This document shows, piece after piece, positions 54,001 through 59,032 of a stretch of DNA of 64,000 nucleotides (within the stretch, counting starts at the first letter, position 1; each line of letters starts with the position of its first letter). The stretch is from the NCBI GenBank assembly GCA_022457155.1, contig JAJGOT010000476.1:116001-180000 (forward strand), written 5' to 3'. This DNA comes from Cladopsammia gracilis (lineage: Eukaryota > Cnidaria > Anthozoa > Scleractinia > Dendrophylliidae). The notes beneath the pieces were generated by a model. It was not told the DNA's origin. It saw only the letters and a list, made by a program, of their open reading frames with translations, and made no database searches. The translations under genes were made by a program, and so were the position numbers.

Positions 54001-56960
54001 TTGACATGCACCTTTCAACTGGAACTTTCTCCTGTAGTTCAACAAATGTTGGAAGTTGACTAGCACTTGTGGCTGAAGCTGTGCTGGTGCTTATCATTGG
54101 TCTCCCTGATGGAATGTTTTGACTGCCTTTATCTGGTTGATCTCTGCTTTCCACAACTTCATTTGGAACTTTTGTATCTTGATCATTAGTAGATGAATAT
54201 TCCCAATTAGAGAATTCAGACAGTTTTGCTGCACTTTCAAGCAAGTTTACCTGCTCAATTTTATTATTGAGGTGTTCCACTTCTTCTGTAACCTGTTGAC
54301 CAAATGGGATGCTGTCATTCCTGGTATAATGAGGTGGAAGTGAATGATTCCCTGTAGGATCGTATGGAATTGAATAATTCCCTGTAAAATCTTGTGGAAT
54401 TGGATGATTCCCTGTAGGATCGTGTGGAATTGGATAATTCCCTGTTATATCTTGTGGAATTGGAAGATTCCCTGTAGAATCTTGTGGAATTGGATCATTC
54501 CCTGTAGTATCTTGTGGAATTGGATCATTCCCTGTAAAATCCTGTGGAATTGGATAATTCCCTGTAGGATTGTGTGGAATTGGATAATTCCCTGTAGGAC
54601 TGTGTGGAATTGGATGATTTCCTGTAGAATCTTGTAGAATTGGATAATTCCCTATAGAATCTTGTGGAATTGGATGATTCCCTGTAGGATCAGGTGAAGG
54701 GGCAATAAACCCATCATCATCAACATGATTATTGACATTTAATTCCTGTATTCCAGCATCCCTGACTTCACCTGCAAAATTTTGAAGAATAAAAAAATCA
54801 ATACTCAAAACCTAATTAAAGTACCTCTGTGATCAAATTTTTGATTTTCATTTTTTTTACTTTTTCGTGTACAATTAGACTTTCTTACTCATCTTGCCAA
54901 ATTTCAATCCATTATGAACATCCCTGAATTTACAACCGCCATTAATCAACCTTGTTCCAAGGCTTGGTTACGAATGGGAGAAAGTGACATCAAAGACTCA
55001 AACATACCTCACGGGTTGAAATTATAATAACAATAAGTATTGAAAATCACGCGAAAAGCAACAAAAACTTTGGACTTGTTCTCCGTGCAATTTTCTATGC
55101 TGTTTGTTATTATAATTTCAACCCGTGAGGTATGTTTGAGTCTTTGATGTCACTTTCTCCCATTCGCAACCAAGCCTTGGAACAAGTTTGATTAATGGCG
55201 GCCGTAAATTCTCGGAAATAAATGTTTAAATAAAATAACTTCTGATGTTCATAATGGATTGAAATTTGGCAAGACGAGTAAGAATAAAATAAAATAAAAT
55301 AAAATACCTAGACTTGTTGAACAGGAAATAGAAATTCTTCTTAGATTTAGAATTAAGCCAGTGGCACTGGCTAGGTGATTAAAGTGTGTCCCAGTACTGT
55401 GATGACATATAAAATCACCGATATATGGCATTCAAGATATTGGCGATAAAATTTGCCATCATTCACCTGGTGTGCCCATTGCAGCAATTTATATGCTTAT
55501 CGAGGTGAATTGACAAAAAATTTGACCAACCAGATTGTGAGATTTTATATAAAAGCAAAAAAAGCCCTGGAAACAAACGAGGAGCAGGAATACCTAAAAA
55601 TCACGGAAATCACCAAGTGTTTCCGAAGCAGGTAGCAACAAAATTTGCTCAAGCGACTTTTGCTGTCAATTAAAATTGCCACATTTGGTGTATAAAATTG
55701 CCTGGTGTGTTTCTCATTTTAGGTAACCACATTTTCTGGCAATCTCAATGTAAAGGTTTAATTAAGAGACCTTTATTATATTCATAAATAAATGGTGACT
55801 GATTTATTATTCTTGTTTATTTGTTAATATTATTAGCCCCCCTTCACCTTGTAAGGATTAACCCATGTACACTTTAATATTATGGAGTTCTTTCAGCTAT
55901 CAAACAACTCTGCAGAACCAACAATAAAACTGGCTATCAATCCTTCTTAACACAATTTTTCAATTGTAAAAAACAAGAAGACATTGCATACAAAAAATTG
56001 CGGAAATAAAAGGACAAATTCAAATAGATTGAAAAGAAATATATTGAAAATATGCAATGTTACGTATTACAATTTCAGTGTATAAGTTAAATAAGTTAGG
56101 CCTCCTAGTATAGTTTTTACTGTTTTTAAGAGTACAAGTCATTAAAATTAATAGAATTTTTCAATTCAAGCTTTACACAACTTGTGACAAATAAATTTAA
56201 AAAAGAATAGAATACATTGAAATAAACCTGGGCCCTGAAACAACAATGATTCACATTTTTTGAGCTTTATATCATCTTCATTCATTCATTTATTATTTTC
56301 TCCAAACCTTTGCAGATGATAATACATAAGCTTAAATAAAGTCACATCATAAACAAATAGGAAGGAGAGGAGAGGCGCACATCCAGATAAACTGACATTG
56401 TGCCCCTCAAGTTACATCAGTATAAACAAAACACTTGTAATTTTTTAGTATTTTTTTATATATCATCTTTTTATCAGCGGTTGGCTTTTCCTCCTCGGTT
56501 TAATTCTTTAATACCAGGCCATTATTTGCATCTCATTGACTAAGAATGGTCCTGTTGTTTTCATCTGCCTCCACAAGGGATATGATCGAGTATGATCAAA
56601 TATAAGCTTAGTGGCCAGGTATATATATAACTTAATTTTTTGGGCTGCAACAGGCGATCAGTATTGCCATAATAACCTACCTTGTCTTAAATTCTGAAAT
56701 TCCTCGACCTTAGCTTTTAAATCCCTTCTGCCGATCGTTTCAAAGAGTTGTGTTAAAAACTTCAGCTGCTCTTCTACGCCTTCGATAACTTCAGTAATGG
56801 ACACAAAAAGTTGCTTCGCATTGTTGATTTTTTCTAACTTGGATCTAGTCAAATGGTCACCACAAAGATATTTTAAACTTTCAAGTTCATCAGTGATTAA
56901 GTCTTCGGAAATGGAGTGAAGAAGAAGACGAAGTTTGGAAATTTCTCCAGCCTTCTGCAT
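15951..56960 (-). CDS. DED / repeat / kinase / RING-like / caspase-like fusion protein
   Basis: I join 14 minus-strand exons: 56681-56960, 53866-54771, 53437-53528, 50076-50143, 47911-48084, 44836-45053, 39840-39868, 37791-37913, 27163-27250, 26762-26902, 23218-23347, 19178-20142, 17929-18161 and 15951-16166. All junctions are GT-AG and phases agree throughout, giving about 1220 aa. The order is death-effector domain (residues 1-85), thirteen 10-residue repeats (121-250), IRAK/RIPK-like kinase (380-635), Cys/His cluster (651-699), caspase-fold protease (712-1000) and an unassigned C-terminus. DEDs mediate homotypic assembly in cell-death and NF-kB signalling, and C14 proteases cleave after Asp or basic residues. 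A cytosolic sensor, adaptor or executioner role is inference. Joints between modules fall inside exons or at phase-matched introns, which argues against separate genes. The 29-nt exon is the weakest part. I know no named orthologue. Confidence 0.8.
16665..17540. repeat. Inverted-repeat element holding a degenerate tandem array
   Basis: ACTAGCC/GGCTAGT words are inverted at the two ends (about 16685-16750 and 17445-17525). Between them (about 16900-17400) a decayed array repeats TTACGAACGTACGAATG, GGAAAAC and GAGAAGATAAG-like words roughly every 55-60 bp. It lies in the intron between exons 13 and 14. Confidence 0.6.
17929..18161 (-). CDS. Exon 13: C-terminal extension
   Basis: It encodes 78 residues including QPKHLQILCDDEEIVQNSYV and ISIVYGPVVLEIQNDRELVI. 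I do not recognise a domain. The acceptor is TTTTGTAG and the donor GTCAGC, phase 1 in and 0 out. Confidence 0.75.
18565..18844. mobile_element. MITE with TATACAGCTGTTTC termini
   Basis: The left end TATACAGCTGTTTCGAGAAA and the inverted right end TTTCTCGAAACAGCTGTATA match over about 60 bp with few changes. The 280-bp element shares its outermost 13 bases with the MITE at 33193-33499. Confidence 0.8.
18848..19055 (+). repeat. Dispersed repeat, also at 45885-46095
   Basis: The two copies share long near-identical blocks such as TTCAATAGTAAACAACGTGG, CAGGAACGATGACTGAATGA and CGCATGCGCATGAGT. The 45.9-kb copy has an added TA microsatellite. The function is unknown. Confidence 0.8.
19178..20142 (-). 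CDS. Exon 12: caspase-like catalytic p20 and p10 regions
   Basis: The catalytic His is in LYFYFSGHSDQNG (His798). The catalytic Cys is the second one of FLIILDCCYADG (Cys840), giving a DxC motif as in meta- and paracaspases rather than the QACxG of classical caspases. An acidic linker with many Asp (about 884-912) follows, then a p10-like block with GNSFLTEYIIRGLRG (944-958) and SVGYISAANLEVFISKHV. 322 codons. The acceptor is a long T-run plus TTTTAG. Confidence 0.88.
20688..22019. mobile_element. CAGGG-type TIR element with 6-bp TSD
   Basis: The left end is CAGGGATTCTGACAGGGTGC and the right end inverts as CAGTGATTCTGACAGGGTGC. The direct duplication is GTGTTA (20682-20687 and 22020-22025). 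Subterminal CCGCACAATCCCGCAC motifs occur at both ends. A short minus-strand frame inside (20828-21019) is uninformative. It shares its terminus pattern with 51511-52969 and is hAT-like at best. Confidence 0.78.
21394..21517. mobile_element. 124-bp MITE with 9-bp TSD, nested
   Basis: TAACCTGCGATCAGGCGCTC and its inverted copy bound a nearly complete hairpin, flanked by GCAGCAAAC on both sides (21385-21393 and 21518-21526). A 9-bp duplication is typical of Mutator-like elements. It sits inside the 20688-22019 element. Confidence 0.85.
22026..23217. other. Intron sequence, nothing recognised
   Basis: This is part of the intron between exons 11 and 12. Short frames on both strands at 22320-22881 have no recognisable domain, and no repeat boundary could be placed. 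Confidence 0.35.
23218..23347 (-). CDS. Exon 11: caspase-fold beta-1 and helix 1
   Basis: It encodes NTYAVLICGNDSNFPANAAI and ERDLFEFENVLTDSRIIGV. This is the first strand and helix of the C14 fold (pattern yAvlIG...n...D...l...L). The acceptor is ACTTGCAG and the donor GTATGC, phase 1 in and 2 out. Confidence 0.82.
23495..23645. repeat. Imperfect palindrome
   Basis: TGTTGAGTTATATAAGCACT through AATTTTTAAGAACA is matched by its inverted copy ending CTTATATAACTCAATAATGCA. The centre repeats AAGCACTCGCC and TCGTGCTTCTC. Confidence 0.7.
24143..24694 (+). CDS. Coiled-coil ORF, probable retroelement gag-like fragment
   Basis: A frame of about 184 codons starts MSVQRTLRSLPRVNYAALHS. It has a predicted coiled coil around EAQNLRKEINQIKLARQHRE, then DDLRKTASLTKKVDRKLSAL and an acidic Ser/Asp-rich tail. 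Similar N-terminal proteins accompany cnidarian retroelements as far as I recall, but I cannot name the family. The frame ends in a GAAAT microsatellite (about 24679-24720), so the element is probably truncated there. It lies antisense inside the intron between exons 10 and 11. Confidence 0.5.
   Translation: MSVQRTLRSLPRVNYAALHSGSEITPEKANLHEAGESVINGTSADTVSPASVGALEDAPQVDALTLEAQNLRKEINQIKLARQHREKEQEVLQLRNELAELQRDHCEQKVVRPHLENKKPHASSLTVDDLRKTASLTKKVDRKLSALGLKDDGLASSSGDDDQLSSEDEDSEAVRKQRGNEMK
25005..25400 (+). mobile_element. Penelope-like element, 3' fragment
   Basis: The frame encodes SAPCRHPRCRTCDHVIN, a run to KSFTC, a stop, then SGLIYCISCRHY. This is the C-x-x-P-R-C-x-x-C linker and GIY-YIG approach of Penelope-like retroelements, here with an in-frame stop. 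A GAAGAAGGGCAAAGCCCGAAATG hairpin-like 3' motif follows near 25325. Confidence 0.6.
25576..25790 (-). CDS. Unassigned charged ORF in the intron
   Basis: This minus-strand frame reads LNLEEWFEWLEEKRAEYACK then FNELNMKDSKKKTIVNKKFD. The composition looks protein-like, and an acceptor-like CTTTCAG precedes it. No donor gives a phase that fits between exons 10 and 11. It is probably a transposon relic. Confidence 0.3.
25876..25985. repeat. Palindrome
   Basis: GCATTTACGCACTCGTTGGT with TGTATCAGAAATC is inverted as GATTTCTGATACATCACCAA and GCAAATGC. The centre is TTCGCTGCGCTCACTCG. Confidence 0.7.
26762..26902 (-). CDS. Exon 10: RING-like Cys/His cluster
   Basis: It encodes AKYLAVRSSGCNDDHSQDCN, then YFCVTCLAQSRRNPLECPCH. 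Together with exon 9 this gives ligands C651, C654, C670, H674, C678, C682, C685, C696, C698 and H699. The spacing resembles a RING or treble-clef zinc finger. E3 ligase activity is not established. It enters and leaves in phase 1. Confidence 0.8.
26905..27062 (+). repeat. (AAAT)n / AAATAAACT low-complexity tract
   Basis: An A-rich tetranucleotide-like array fills most of the 260-bp intron between exons 9 and 10. Confidence 0.85.
27163..27250 (-). CDS. Exon 9: kinase end and first zinc-ligand pair
   Basis: It encodes IILETRKVAKVSKPKEAGAR and CVSCLLNPP. The same exon closes the last kinase helix and opens the Cys/His module, so the two are one protein. The acceptor is TTTGCTCAG and the donor GTGAGT. 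Confidence 0.8.
27839..28008 (+). repeat. 5' LTR
   Basis: It starts TGTGGTGTATTTGCAGCCTC and ends ACGCTACA. It differs from the 3' LTR by several substitutions and a small indel in the GGTACGCGTACGGTACGAC part, so the insertion is not very recent. Confidence 0.92.
28010..28024 (+). other. Putative primer binding site
   Basis: TGGCGACAAGGAAAA follows the 5' LTR by one base. TGG pairs with a tRNA 3' CCA. The tRNA species is not assigned. Confidence 0.55.
28127..28519 (+). pseudogene. Gypsy gag, N-terminal part, frameshifted
   Basis: The frame shows the retrotransposon gag capsid pattern (YLERLQEYFIAYDI, then FDQLTILLRDHYKP and RFHNASQRPGQSITDFVRDL). No in-frame ATG is seen near its start. The frame is lost at a run of eight A (28468-28475) and ends at 28519. 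The rest of gag continues in the overlapping frame that opens at 28509. Confidence 0.8.
28509..29441 (+). pseudogene. Gypsy gag C-terminus, nucleocapsid and protease
   Basis: It contains two CCHC zinc knuckles (CFRCGLTNHSPDNC and CFNCHQRGHLQSEC). An aspartic protease follows with the active-site motif VDTGAAASI, and the LLGRSWM flap-end motif near the C-terminus. The frame stops at 29439-29441, just before the foreign insertion. Confidence 0.85.
29881..33059 (-). pseudogene. Broken Cys-rich transposon-associated protein, family unnamed
   Basis: In minus-strand order the fragments are: CIFCGTKVEFGEQRKR (about 32.8 kb), ARLLSVHDLPAADAVYHQTC (about 32.65 kb), FLEENDVEQITVSDLMEI (about 32.45 kb), YNVDHNTRTLDVNNTFHGMG (31.75 kb), PIITFDQPLWLKAFNIIQTE (31.3 kb), FLHAVARFDTTSRLYGVG (30.45 kb) and a C-terminal CNCLSDCNTMRCMCRKNGMQC (30.0 kb). 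The last resembles a CXC (tesmin/TSO1-like) Cys-rich fold. Several frameshifts and stops separate them. I recall related uncharacterised proteins repeated in other invertebrate genomes, but no name or activity. Confidence 0.6.
33193..33499. mobile_element. MITE with TATACAGCTGTTTG termini
   Basis: Inverted repeats of about 65 bp start TATACAGCTGTTTGATTAAA, continue AACGTTGTCA and run into CCTACGCGACCAGACCGAAA. They bound about 307 bp. It is nested in the DNA element, which is nested in the Gypsy element. Confidence 0.85.
34344..36767 (+). pseudogene. Gypsy pol: reverse transcriptase, RNase H, integrase
   Basis: The 807-codon frame has no stop. RT spans about residues 40-230, with LPFGISSSPAIWQRF and VIMDD (190-192) in place of the common YxDD. 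RNase H spans about 330-450 (SVDASPYGLGAVI, then a TDHKPL motif). Integrase has an HHCC zinc site (HTGHPG...CGSCQQ, about 554-592) and DDE residues at about 618, 671 (VSDNGPQF) and 707 (GLAERM). The frame ends at IRVRDL, where a short deletion separates it from the last part. It is marked pseudogene because the protease-RT join is destroyed by the insertion. Confidence 0.9.
36768..37048 (+). pseudogene. Gypsy pol C-terminal tail
   Basis: The frame includes SGPKSYVVVLNDGRVWKRHL and DHVRR, the usual end of Gypsy polyproteins. It is shifted from the main pol frame. Compared with related elements, about 20-25 residues seem to be missing at the junction near 36765. Confidence 0.7.
37401..37413 (+). 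other. Polypurine tract
   Basis: AGAAAGGGGGAGA lies immediately before the 3' LTR and is the expected plus-strand primer. Confidence 0.8.
37414..37577 (+). repeat. 3' LTR
   Basis: TGTGGTGAATTTGCAGCCTC to ACGCTACA. It contains AATAAATATTC, a possible poly(A) signal. CATTA follows it. Confidence 0.92.
37791..37913 (-). CDS. Exon 8: kinase C-lobe
   Basis: It encodes GVWPDSGDDRNYTREF and ASIAIDCLKQPNERAKLPDI, then CKRLQ. This is the helix H-I region with the invariant Arg of the N-E-R-A motif. The donor is GTAAAT, phase 0. Confidence 0.82.
38400..38590 (+). pseudogene. hAT-like transposase relic (TTF-type zinc finger)
   Basis: One frame reads LWKNTFGWSDYHVANGEGKM then FCSICRRYDQSATQTLN. This resembles the W-x-Y...GKMFCxxC start of TTF-type zinc-finger/hAT transposase-derived proteins. 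Stops follow directly. It lies in the intron between exons 7 and 8. Confidence 0.45.
39000..39050 (+). repeat. (GA)n microsatellite
   Basis: About 25 GA units, perfect. Confidence 0.95.
39840..39868 (-). CDS. Exon 7: putative 29-nt micro-exon
   Basis: The donor CAG-GTGAGT is strong. The acceptor is ambiguous: TGCAG gives 29 nt and CTACAG gives 41 nt, and both keep the frame. It encodes AVYKNDHAFQ and restores phase 1 to phase 0 between exons 6 and 8. No good polypyrimidine tract precedes it. It leaves the helix F-G region much shorter than in normal kinases. Confidence 0.5.
41455..41758 (-). mobile_element. LINE 3' fragment inserted in the decayed Gypsy
   Basis: The minus-strand frame MYRVKNELCPQYIKDLFVFN and then SLRYLGPLLWSKLDSNIRNA is the C-terminal tail of a non-LTR reverse transcriptase (pattern y.LR...t..gk.s..y.gp.lW..L). 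It interrupts the Gypsy between RT and integrase remnants. Confidence 0.7.
42760..43145 (-). mobile_element. Second LINE 3' fragment
   Basis: In one minus-strand frame, YSLTHIIKAINDWAFLPSEL and KRLMPKTIF match the LINE ORF2 end (a W..LP..i pattern). An AT-rich 3' UTR ends in TTATTATTA at 42760-42775. Confidence 0.6.
44330..44580 (-). repeat. Dispersed repeat, copy 2 (inverted)
   Basis: The reverse complement matches the window-start repeat: CATGGAGCAAAAATTCTTTA, an AGAAAAGTGAGTTTC block, and a GGGTGCGGCTTATC-like part. It contains a GT-AG pair that mimics an exon (44371-44409), but the frame has a stop. Confidence 0.65.
44836..45053 (-). CDS. Exon 6: kinase catalytic loop and activation segment
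   Basis: The catalytic loop reads HMDVKPGN (HRD became HMD; Asp514, Lys516 and Asn519 are kept). The metal-binding motif reads GDPG instead of DFG. The GTEGYLDAYM block replaces the usual GTxGYxxPE. It ends INDIFSFGV in helix F at donor GTATGT, phase 1. Confidence 0.87.
45185..45580 (+). repeat. Dispersed repeat, copy 3
   Basis: This is the closest match to 1-330, with an additional (AAAT)n stretch at about 45405-45430. It lies in the intron between exons 5 and 6. Confidence 0.75.
45885..46095 (+). repeat. Dispersed repeat, second copy of the 18.85-kb unit
   Basis: It shares the CATTCAATAGTAAACAACGT and GGAGAAACTCTTCTCCATGT-type blocks with 18848-19055. A short TA array is inserted at about 46013-46030. 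A related CATGAGTACAGGCT piece recurs near 47110. Confidence 0.8.
46671..47010 (+). repeat. Two diverged direct copies of about 140 bp
   Basis: TCGTTTACTGATTTCATTGC followed by TTTTAAAAGTAGTCTTTTCA occurs at about 46675 and again at about 46872, with similar downstream sequence. Confidence 0.8.
47281..47692. mobile_element. TIR element with TTA duplication
   Basis: TAGGGGAATCTTTG at the left and its inverted copy CAAAGATTCCCCTA at the right, flanked by TTA (47278-47280 and 47693-47695). Subterminal TTAGCATATG/CATATGCTAA are also inverted. 412 bp without an ORF, Harbinger-like by duplication size. Confidence 0.8.
47911..48084 (-). CDS. Exon 5: kinase hinge and helix E
   Basis: It encodes KPCCLMYPKMHSDLSKALH and WENRVRIALHTARALQYLHK, the typical IRAK/RLK hinge-to-helix-E pattern. 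It enters and leaves in phase 2, with donor GTTTGT. Confidence 0.85.
48255..48385. repeat. Inverted-repeat hairpin
   Basis: AAAGATTTGAAAATATCCCA is inverted as TGGGATATTTTCAAATCTTT. The interior has CCACTGAAGAAGGGCTAAGC, similar to Penelope-like 3' ends such as the one near 25325. Confidence 0.75.
48600..48850 (+). repeat. GGGCCTCAGAGGGGAGA-type direct repeats
   Basis: Four to five units of CAGGGCCTCAGAGGGGAGA or close variants occur between 48660 and 48835, irregularly spaced. CACCCCCTCTCAGACCAT occurs twice just downstream (about 48859 and 48966). Confidence 0.65.
49480..49935. mobile_element. TIR element with TTAA duplication
   Basis: GTAACAATCCGTGTAAGAAG and the inverted CTTCTTACACGGATTGTTAC bound 456 bp, flanked by TTAA on each side (49476-49479 and 49936-49939). 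TTAA duplication is used by piggyBac- and Kolobok-like elements. Confidence 0.8.
50076..50143 (-). CDS. Exon 4: kinase helix C
   Basis: It encodes EKRVGYIKHPHLMPLYAFSE in 68 nt. The first Glu (about residue 427) sits where the helix-C Glu that pairs with the Lys is expected. The donor GTGAGT is strong. Confidence 0.8.
50470..51196. mobile_element. TIR element carrying a tRNA-like sequence
   Basis: GAAAAGTTGTGTAATACAGC plus T, a 21-bp perfect inverted repeat, bounds 727 bp. The target duplication is unclear. The tRNA-like segment lies in the middle on the plus strand. Confidence 0.7.
50838..50910 (+). tRNA. tRNA-like pseudogene (Leu/Ser-like)
   Basis: Box A TGGTCGAGTGG and box B GGTTCGAATCT are near consensus, spaced as in a tRNA, and followed by a T-run that could end RNA polymerase III transcription. 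Acceptor and T stems pair poorly (5' GGTCACG against 3' CTCGGGCC), so it is a pseudogene or SINE head rather than a working tRNA. Confidence 0.5.
51511..52969. mobile_element. CAGGG-type TIR element with 6-bp TSD, second member
   Basis: The left end is CAGGGCTTCTGATAGGGTGC. The right end inverts as CAGGGCTTCTGATATTACGC. TTTATA flanks both sides (51505-51510 and 52970-52975). AATTATGCGAT-like words repeat near both ends. It lies in the intron between exons 3 and 4. Confidence 0.8.
53215..53395. mobile_element. Short TIR element (MITE)
   Basis: TATAGAGCGTATGCA is inverted as TGCATACGCTCTATA, 181 bp apart. An internal GGTGTACCAAAACAAT is directly repeated twice. Confidence 0.75.
53437..53528 (-). 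CDS. Exon 3: kinase beta-3 strand with catalytic Lys
   Basis: It encodes GNCKFHGQDVVVKEEYG, with the VVVK Lys at about residue 408, and ends SAAQLKR. The acceptor is TTCATTGCAG and the donor GTAAGC, phase 1 in and 0 out. Confidence 0.82.
53866..54771 (-). CDS. Exon 2: decapeptide repeats and kinase glycine loop
   Basis: This 302-codon exon runs from acceptor TTTTGCAG to donor GTAGGA. It begins with an acidic stretch, then thirteen tandem decapeptides, then a Ser/Thr/Gln-rich linker. It ends in the nucleotide-binding loop GKGGFGVVYE (residues 386-395), preceded by FFQHGARELG. This one exon physically links the repeats to the kinase. Confidence 0.88.
54302..54691 (-). repeat. Thirteen tandem 30-bp units coding a decapeptide
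   Basis: The consensus unit is DPTGNHPIPQ. TGN and IP are nearly invariant, and the last three units at the downstream end are the most diverged. Proline-rich, Asn-rich decapeptides like these are probably extended and flexible, acting as a spacer between DED and kinase. The copy number is likely to vary between individuals. Confidence 0.9.
54882..55288. repeat. Large inverted repeat in intron 1
   Basis: The left arm TTTCTTACTCATCTTGCCAA through CCGCCATTAATCAACC and CAAGGCTTGGTTACGAATGG is matched by the inverted right arm over roughly 150 bp with few differences. The innermost parts, GAAATTATAATAACAA and its inverse, leave a loop of under 60 bases. In the pre-mRNA it would form a long hairpin. 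An (AAAAT)n tract follows at 55289-55310. Confidence 0.85.
55311..56680. other. Rest of intron 1, no gene recognised
   Basis: AT-rich sequence with short frames only. A 60-codon plus-strand frame at 55453-55635 has no domain. Confidence 0.4.
56681..56960 (-). CDS. Exon 1: death-effector domain
   Basis: The first ATG at 56958-56960 starts MQKAGEISKLRLLLHSISED; the frame is open a little further upstream without another ATG. A helical core LITDELESLKYLC follows, and near the end FETIGRRDLKAKVEEF carries the DED RxDL motif. About 93 codons, leaving in phase 1 at donor GTAGGT. Confidence 0.85.
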
Positions 56961-56975
56961 TTTGCATGTGGGCAA

Positions 56976-58020
56976 GCAAGTAGTTCATCAAGTAGCCCAT
57001 GAGCTGATTGTCCACGTGATTGTCGCCGAAGCAATTATTTTCCCGGCCTGGGGCTGGATGTCATGTCTAGAGAAAATTGTTGCAAATTTTAGCCTTTTAG
57101 TGAGTTATCATTTGGTTTTGGTTTGGTCTAATCTGTAAACAGTCTTGAGGCTCCTTTGTAGGAGTACATCGAACTCGCATAGCTCTAGGATTTCTTTCAA
57201 TTCCTACACCACCCCCCTCCCCGCCCCCTCCCCGGCCACCTCCGCCAACAAAGAAGGGTGGTCATGCACAGGTAACCCATTCATTTTTGTAGGAAAAGGA
57301 GCTGAGGAGAGCACACACGTACAATGGACAAATATTTAACAACAACGGCAAGGTAATTTTCAAGTTAGATAAAAGTTGACTTGCCCACAAGTCGACTTAT
57401 GAGAGTGCCTTACCGGACTGTACGTTGACATGCATGACTCTAAAGGGGGGACAAACTTAAGAGTTCTAAAGTGTCATTTCTCATGTAGCTGAACTTCCAT
57501 GGTTGTGATTTTTGGTCATGTGATATATATATAGTTACGTTTTTAATGAACAAATGAAAAAAATGATTACAACCATATTTTTAGTGTACTTCCTTGAATA
57601 CGAACGACTCTCTGACTGAAGAATACTGTTTAGTGTTAAGGTTCACCCCCTAAATCAAGGCTTAATTGAAGGGATCACTGCATGTTCATGTAACGTACTC
57701 AACAATTTTTGTTGTGTTATTGCCTGATGCCATTAATTTATTATTAGTGATGCCAAAAAAGTGTTATACAAAAATGGTGGATTATAATGATTACGTAAAA
57801 GGCATAAAATTTAACATTTGAATGTCATTTATTGACAGCAGAAAGCACAAGTTGGTGTCCAATGTTGGTGACGTCACTGGAGGATCGCCAAAAGATAGCA
57901 AAATAACAAAACAACAGGTACATGGTGTTTAAGTACAAATGCTCATCATTTGGTATTGTCACAACCTGAACCATGCAAGTATCAGCATGCAAAAAGCGAC
58001 TTCTTACATACATTTGAAAA
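56976..58020. other. Upstream region between the fusion gene and a LINE
   Basis: The fusion gene's promoter must lie near the left end of this stretch, but I see no TATA box at a convincing distance. A pyrimidine-rich block at about 57203-57245 is the only compositional feature. No coding sequence is recognised. Confidence 0.4.
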
Positions 58021-59032
58021 ATAACCTCAGCTGCTCTCAGGGTATCTTAAAAATGAACTTATTAATTACCAAATTAATCTATTAAATACAAATAAGAAAC
58101 TAAACTTTTATTCCATATTTAAGAAAGATACCCTAAAAACAGAATTCTTAGACAACATTAAGAACCTTTTACATAAAAAGTGTATAAACAAATTTCGACT
58201 AGGAAACCATAAATTACGTATAGAAACTGGCAGAAATACCGTCCCAAAGTCCCCAGAAAATCTTAGAATCTATTCTTTCTGCCATTTAGGGGTGGACCAT
58301 TAGAAATCCTGGGGGGGGGGGGGGGGGGGGTAAAAATTGTTCAGTGTATGAATTTTTTTTTCGGCCTGAGTTTCCTGCAGGATTTTTTTTGGGGGGGTGC
58401 AAGCTCTGTAGGATTTTTTTTCTCAGATCTTCTTTATAAAGGCATGCAAGCTCCAAGTTTATTTATTCTCGGCAAAATCCATTTTTGGTGTAATAAAGAG
58501 TGACAAGCCTATGCAACTCCTTTGCGAGTGTTTTAGCCATTTTATATAGTTAAGCTCGCAAAATGATGCTTCCTTGTATTTATAGCAGGTACTATAGAGA
58601 TTTCCAGGTGACTGAATTAAAAGCCTTGTAACCGTCGCAAAATGATACAGACTTAAAATAGTCTCAATGTCATTTGTGTTTTTAAGCTGTCTGCTAGTTT
58701 TGACCTCTGTGCCGGGGCATCTGTTTAATAGCAATATGGCAGTCTGTGTCGGCTTTTATCTGATATGTGCCATCGTGGCATTCGTTAGAATAGCTCTGCA
58801 GTAGAACCTTTTGACATTGCATGTAGGCTTTGAGCAATTAGCTTCGATTTGGAGGTCGTTTTGGAATTATGCTGTATTCTCGGCGGCCTTCTTCAACTCG
58901 GCAACTTTCTTCGATTCTGGAGCTCTGTTCAATCGGCGGCTTTCTTCAGTTTTGTTTGCCTCTTGCTGTGCTCATGTAGCTATTTTCTAGTGGAAGTTTA
59001 CAAACAATGTAAGGTTCTTCAGGGCCGTAGCC

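Noticed and set aside
54302..54691. CRISPR-like regularly spaced repeat
   Set aside because: The 30-bp units are contiguous with no spacers, keep one reading frame, and lie in a eukaryotic exon.
15951..56960. Two or three separate minus-strand genes (DED-kinase and caspase) instead of one
   Set aside because: No stop codon, poly(A) signal plus new start, or phase conflict appears between the modules, and exons 2 and 9 each contain parts of two modules. Kept as the main way the fusion call could fail.
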